A DNA stretch of 64,000 nucleotides from Acidobacteriaceae bacterium TAA 166 (GTDB lineage Bacteria; Acidobacteriota; Terriglobia; Terriglobales; Acidobacteriaceae): contig ATWD01000001.1 of assembly GCA_000421065.1 (NCBI GenBank), forward strand, positions 3,960,001 to 4,024,000. The letters are read 5' to 3'. Shown one piece after another: positions 61,996 to 64,000 of this stretch (positions within the stretch are counted from its first letter, which is position 1; every line of letters begins with the position of its first letter). The notes beneath the pieces are model-generated. The model saw nothing but the letters and a program-made list of their open reading frames with translations, ran no database searches and was not told the origin of the DNA. Both the position numbers and the translations under genes were made by a program.

Positions 61996-64000
61996 ATGGC
62001 AAGTCGTATCAAGGCCCTGCTGGTTAGCACGCTCGGATTCACGGCTATGATTTGTGCGCATTCGCAGACACCTCTAGTGCTGGATCTGACAAAGCACCCA
62101 ACGCTCTATGTGGTTCCATATGCACATCTCGACACTCAGTGGCGTTGGGATTTTCGACAAACGATTAGCGAGAATCTACTAAAGACGATGAGGGTGAACT
62201 TCGACCTCTTCGAAAAGTACCCTCACTACGTCTTCAACTGGACAGGCTCGAACCGATATCGTTTGATGAAGGAATACTACCCGCGCGATTACGAGCGTTT
62301 GAAGACATACGTCGCACAGGGGAGGTGGTATCCAGCGGGATCTTCCGTAGAAGAATGGGATCCCAATCTTGCGAGCGCCGAATCGACGTTCCGTCAGATT
62401 TTGTATGGGAACATGTATTTCCGCGAAGAATTTGGGAAGGCCCCGGCTGATGTGTTCTTACCGGATAGTTTCGGCTTTCCTGGTTCGTTGCCGACCATAA
62501 TGGCACATGCGGGAATCAAGGGCTTCTCAACTCAGAAGTTGATACCGCTTTACAGTCCGTCGCCTGTTGCAGGCGGCCCTACTTCCCCTGAGCAAACACC
62601 GGATGGAATTCCCTTCAACCTAGGTCTTTGGGAGGGCCCAGACGGTGCAACCGTGCTCTCGGCCCTGAATCCCTCACCGTACGAGAGCCGTGTCCAGACG
62701 GATTTAAGTAAAAGCCTTCCATTCGACTATCCAAAGCCGCTTCCCAACGCCGCACCCGTGCAGCGCGTCTTTTTCGATTTCCTGCGCGAACAGGATTGGG
62801 CAAAGCGGATCGACCTAGATGGCAAGGTCACTGGAGTCTTCGCAGATTATCACTACGTTGGGACTGGCGATATTGGCGGTGCGCCCGATGAGACCTCCGT
62901 TCGTCTGTTGGAGGCTACGGTGAGCAAGACGGAGACGGTGCTCCCCGACGTTCATAAGTTCTTCCATGATCTCGGGATGGCAGACGACTCTTCCGGTGAC
63001 AAAACCGCTAGTGTTCCTGTGCGTTTTGGCGAAGGCCCTGTTCACGTGCTCGAATCGCCGTCGGACCAGATGTTTCTGGATATAAAGCCAGAGATGATTG
63101 CCTCGATGCCACGCTACAAAGGTGATCTGGAATTAACTAATCACACGCCCGGCTCGCTGACTTCGCAGGCCTATCACAAGAGCTGGAACCGGCAGAATGA
63201 GATTCTTGCAGACGCTGCCGAGAAAGCTTCGGTCACAGCAGCATGGTTGGGTGGACGGTCATATCCTCTGTCGCGTCTCGACGATGCATGGACGCTCGTC
63301 ATGTCCGGCCAGTTCCACGACACCGGCGGTGGTACTGCCTCACCCAAGGCTTACGAGTTCGCTCAAAACGACGATGTAATTGCTGGCAATCAGTTTGCTG
63401 ACGTTCTCACAGATGCAGTGAAGTCTATCTCGTCCGCTCTTGATACGAGAGGCGACGGGACATCTGTTGTGGTTTTCAATTCTCTCAATATTGAACGGGA
63501 GGACGTTGTAGAGGTCGCTCTTCCGGAACGGAAGACTATCCCGAACGGAGTTGAGGTTGTTGGTCCCGATGGACGAGAGGTGCCTGCACAGATAACTAAT
63601 GACAAGGTATTATTCCTGGCCAAGGTTCCCTCCGTAAGCTACTCGACCTTTCACATCCGCAACAAGGAGACGCAAGTCGTTTCGAGCGAATTGAACGTCA
63701 GCAACCTTGGACTCGAAAATGCGAGATATCGCGTCCGTGTCGACTCAAACGGAGACGTGACGAGCATCGTCGATAAATCGCTGAGCAAAGAACTTCTCTC
63801 CGCTCCGATGCGTCTGGCGATTTCAAAGGACGCGCCACAGGGCTTTCCAGCCTGGAATATGGACTTCGATCAAGAGCAAGCTGAGCCATTGGCCTACGTC
63901 GGAGGGAGCGCGAAGATCCGCGTCGTCGAACAAGGACCTGTGCGCGTCGCCCTCGAGGTCAGGCGGGAAACGAATGCTTCGAGGTTCATTCAAACCGTCA
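61996..64000 (+). CDS. GH38-family alpha-mannosidase (partial, runs off the window)
   Basis: An open frame from ATG 61996 continues with no stop to the window end, giving at least 668 residues. A signal peptide (IKALLVSTLGFTAMICAHSQ) precedes the GH38 catalytic domain: YAHLDTQWRW with zinc ligands H44 and D46, then FLPDSFGFPG with the likely nucleophile D157, and MSGQFHDTGGGTA with a further zinc-ligand His. A beta-sandwich region begins near residue 490 (VVVFNSLNIEREDVVEV). GGAAGGA at 61985-61991 supports the start. It should release alpha-mannose in the periplasm. It may share regulation with the DUF308 gene through the motif at 61894. Confidence 0.9.
   Translation, partial: MASRIKALLVSTLGFTAMICAHSQTPLVLDLTKHPTLYVVPYAHLDTQWRWDFRQTISENLLKTMRVNFDLFEKYPHYVFNWTGSNRYRLMKEYYPRDYERLKTYVAQGRWYPAGSSVEEWDPNLASAESTFRQILYGNMYFREEFGKAPADVFLPDSFGFPGSLPTIMAHAGIKGFSTQKLIPLYSPSPVAGGPTSPEQTPDGIPFNLGLWEGPDGATVLSALNPSPYESRVQTDLSKSLPFDYPKPLPNAAPVQRVFFDFLREQDWAKRIDLDGKVTGVFADYHYVGTGDIGGAPDETSVRLLEATVSKTETVLPDVHKFFHDLGMADDSSGDKTASVPVRFGEGPVHVLESPSDQMFLDIKPEMIASMPRYKGDLELTNHTPGSLTSQAYHKSWNRQNEILADAAEKASVTAAWLGGRSYPLSRLDDAWTLVMSGQFHDTGGGTASPKAYEFAQNDDVIAGNQFADVLTDAVKSISSALDTRGDGTSVVVFNSLNIEREDVVEVALPERKTIPNGVEVVGPDGREVPAQITNDKVLFLAKVPSVSYSTFHIRNKETQVVSSELNVSNLGLENARYRVRVDSNGDVTSIVDKSLSKELLSAPMRLAISKDAPQGFPAWNMDFDQEQAEPLAYVGGSAKIRVVEQGPVRVALEVRRETNASRFIQTV

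Overview
The window looks like a chromosomal segment of an Acidobacteriota soil bacterium, most likely family Acidobacteriaceae (Granulicella, Terriglobus or Edaphobacter type). This is inferred from the high-GC housekeeping part, the Oar-like TonB-dependent receptor with an N-terminal carboxypeptidase-regulatory-like domain, the ccmF-ccmH-htpX gene order, the Ser/Thr kinase with TPR repeats, and the wealth of regulators and glycosidases. No rRNA, tRNA or CRISPR array was seen.

Layout. (1) 1-4.9 kb: tail of a conjugative or integrative element with a TraD/VirD4-type coupling protein and a MobF relaxase-helicase, followed by a multi-stem inverted repeat. (2) 5.1-7.4 kb: nadC, then an IS30-family transposase whose 5' end overlaps a perfect 40-bp palindrome. 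(3) 7.5-26.8 kb: conserved high-GC core. It holds a ZIP metal transporter; a minus-strand cytochrome c maturation operon (ccmF, ccmH, a CcmI-like protein, a carboxypeptidase-regulatory-like membrane protein, htpX, a DUF4149 protein); a single-domain response regulator; a sodium/solute symporter; a PagL-like protein; a Ser/Thr kinase; enolase; and a gnd-zwf pair for the oxidative pentose phosphate pathway. (4) 26.8-35.6 kb: accessory region of lower GC made of repeated regulator plus short-chain dehydrogenase (SDR) modules, with visible palindromic operators and several decayed genes. (5) 35.7-50.4 kb: an arabinan/arabinoside-utilisation locus. A sugar-binding lipoprotein, a membrane histidine kinase and a NarL-type response regulator form a likely three-part sensor. 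They sit beside a TonB-dependent receptor, GH43, DUF4965-family, GH93-like and GH51 proteins, with an 18-bp palindrome in the control region. (6) 50.4-64 kb: mobile and decayed DNA (intact IS3-family element, IS5-family remnant, ROK kinase, TetR and DinB remnants) mixed with intact genes: a DHA2-type exporter, a secreted chorismate mutase, two SDRs, a DUF308 membrane protein, and a GH38 alpha-mannosidase that runs off the right end.

How the genes fit together. In the arabinan locus the binding protein has no ABC permease beside it and touches the kinase gene, so it probably presents ligand to the kinase rather than to a transporter. The receptor would import oligosaccharides across the outer membrane, and the exported GH43, GH93-like and GH51 enzymes would degrade arabinan. 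In the SDR region each dehydrogenase sits beside its own TetR or HxlR regulator, and two pairs carry repeated palindromes consistent with local autoregulation. The many frameshifted remnants around the insertion sequences suggest repeated gain and loss of DNA in the right half.
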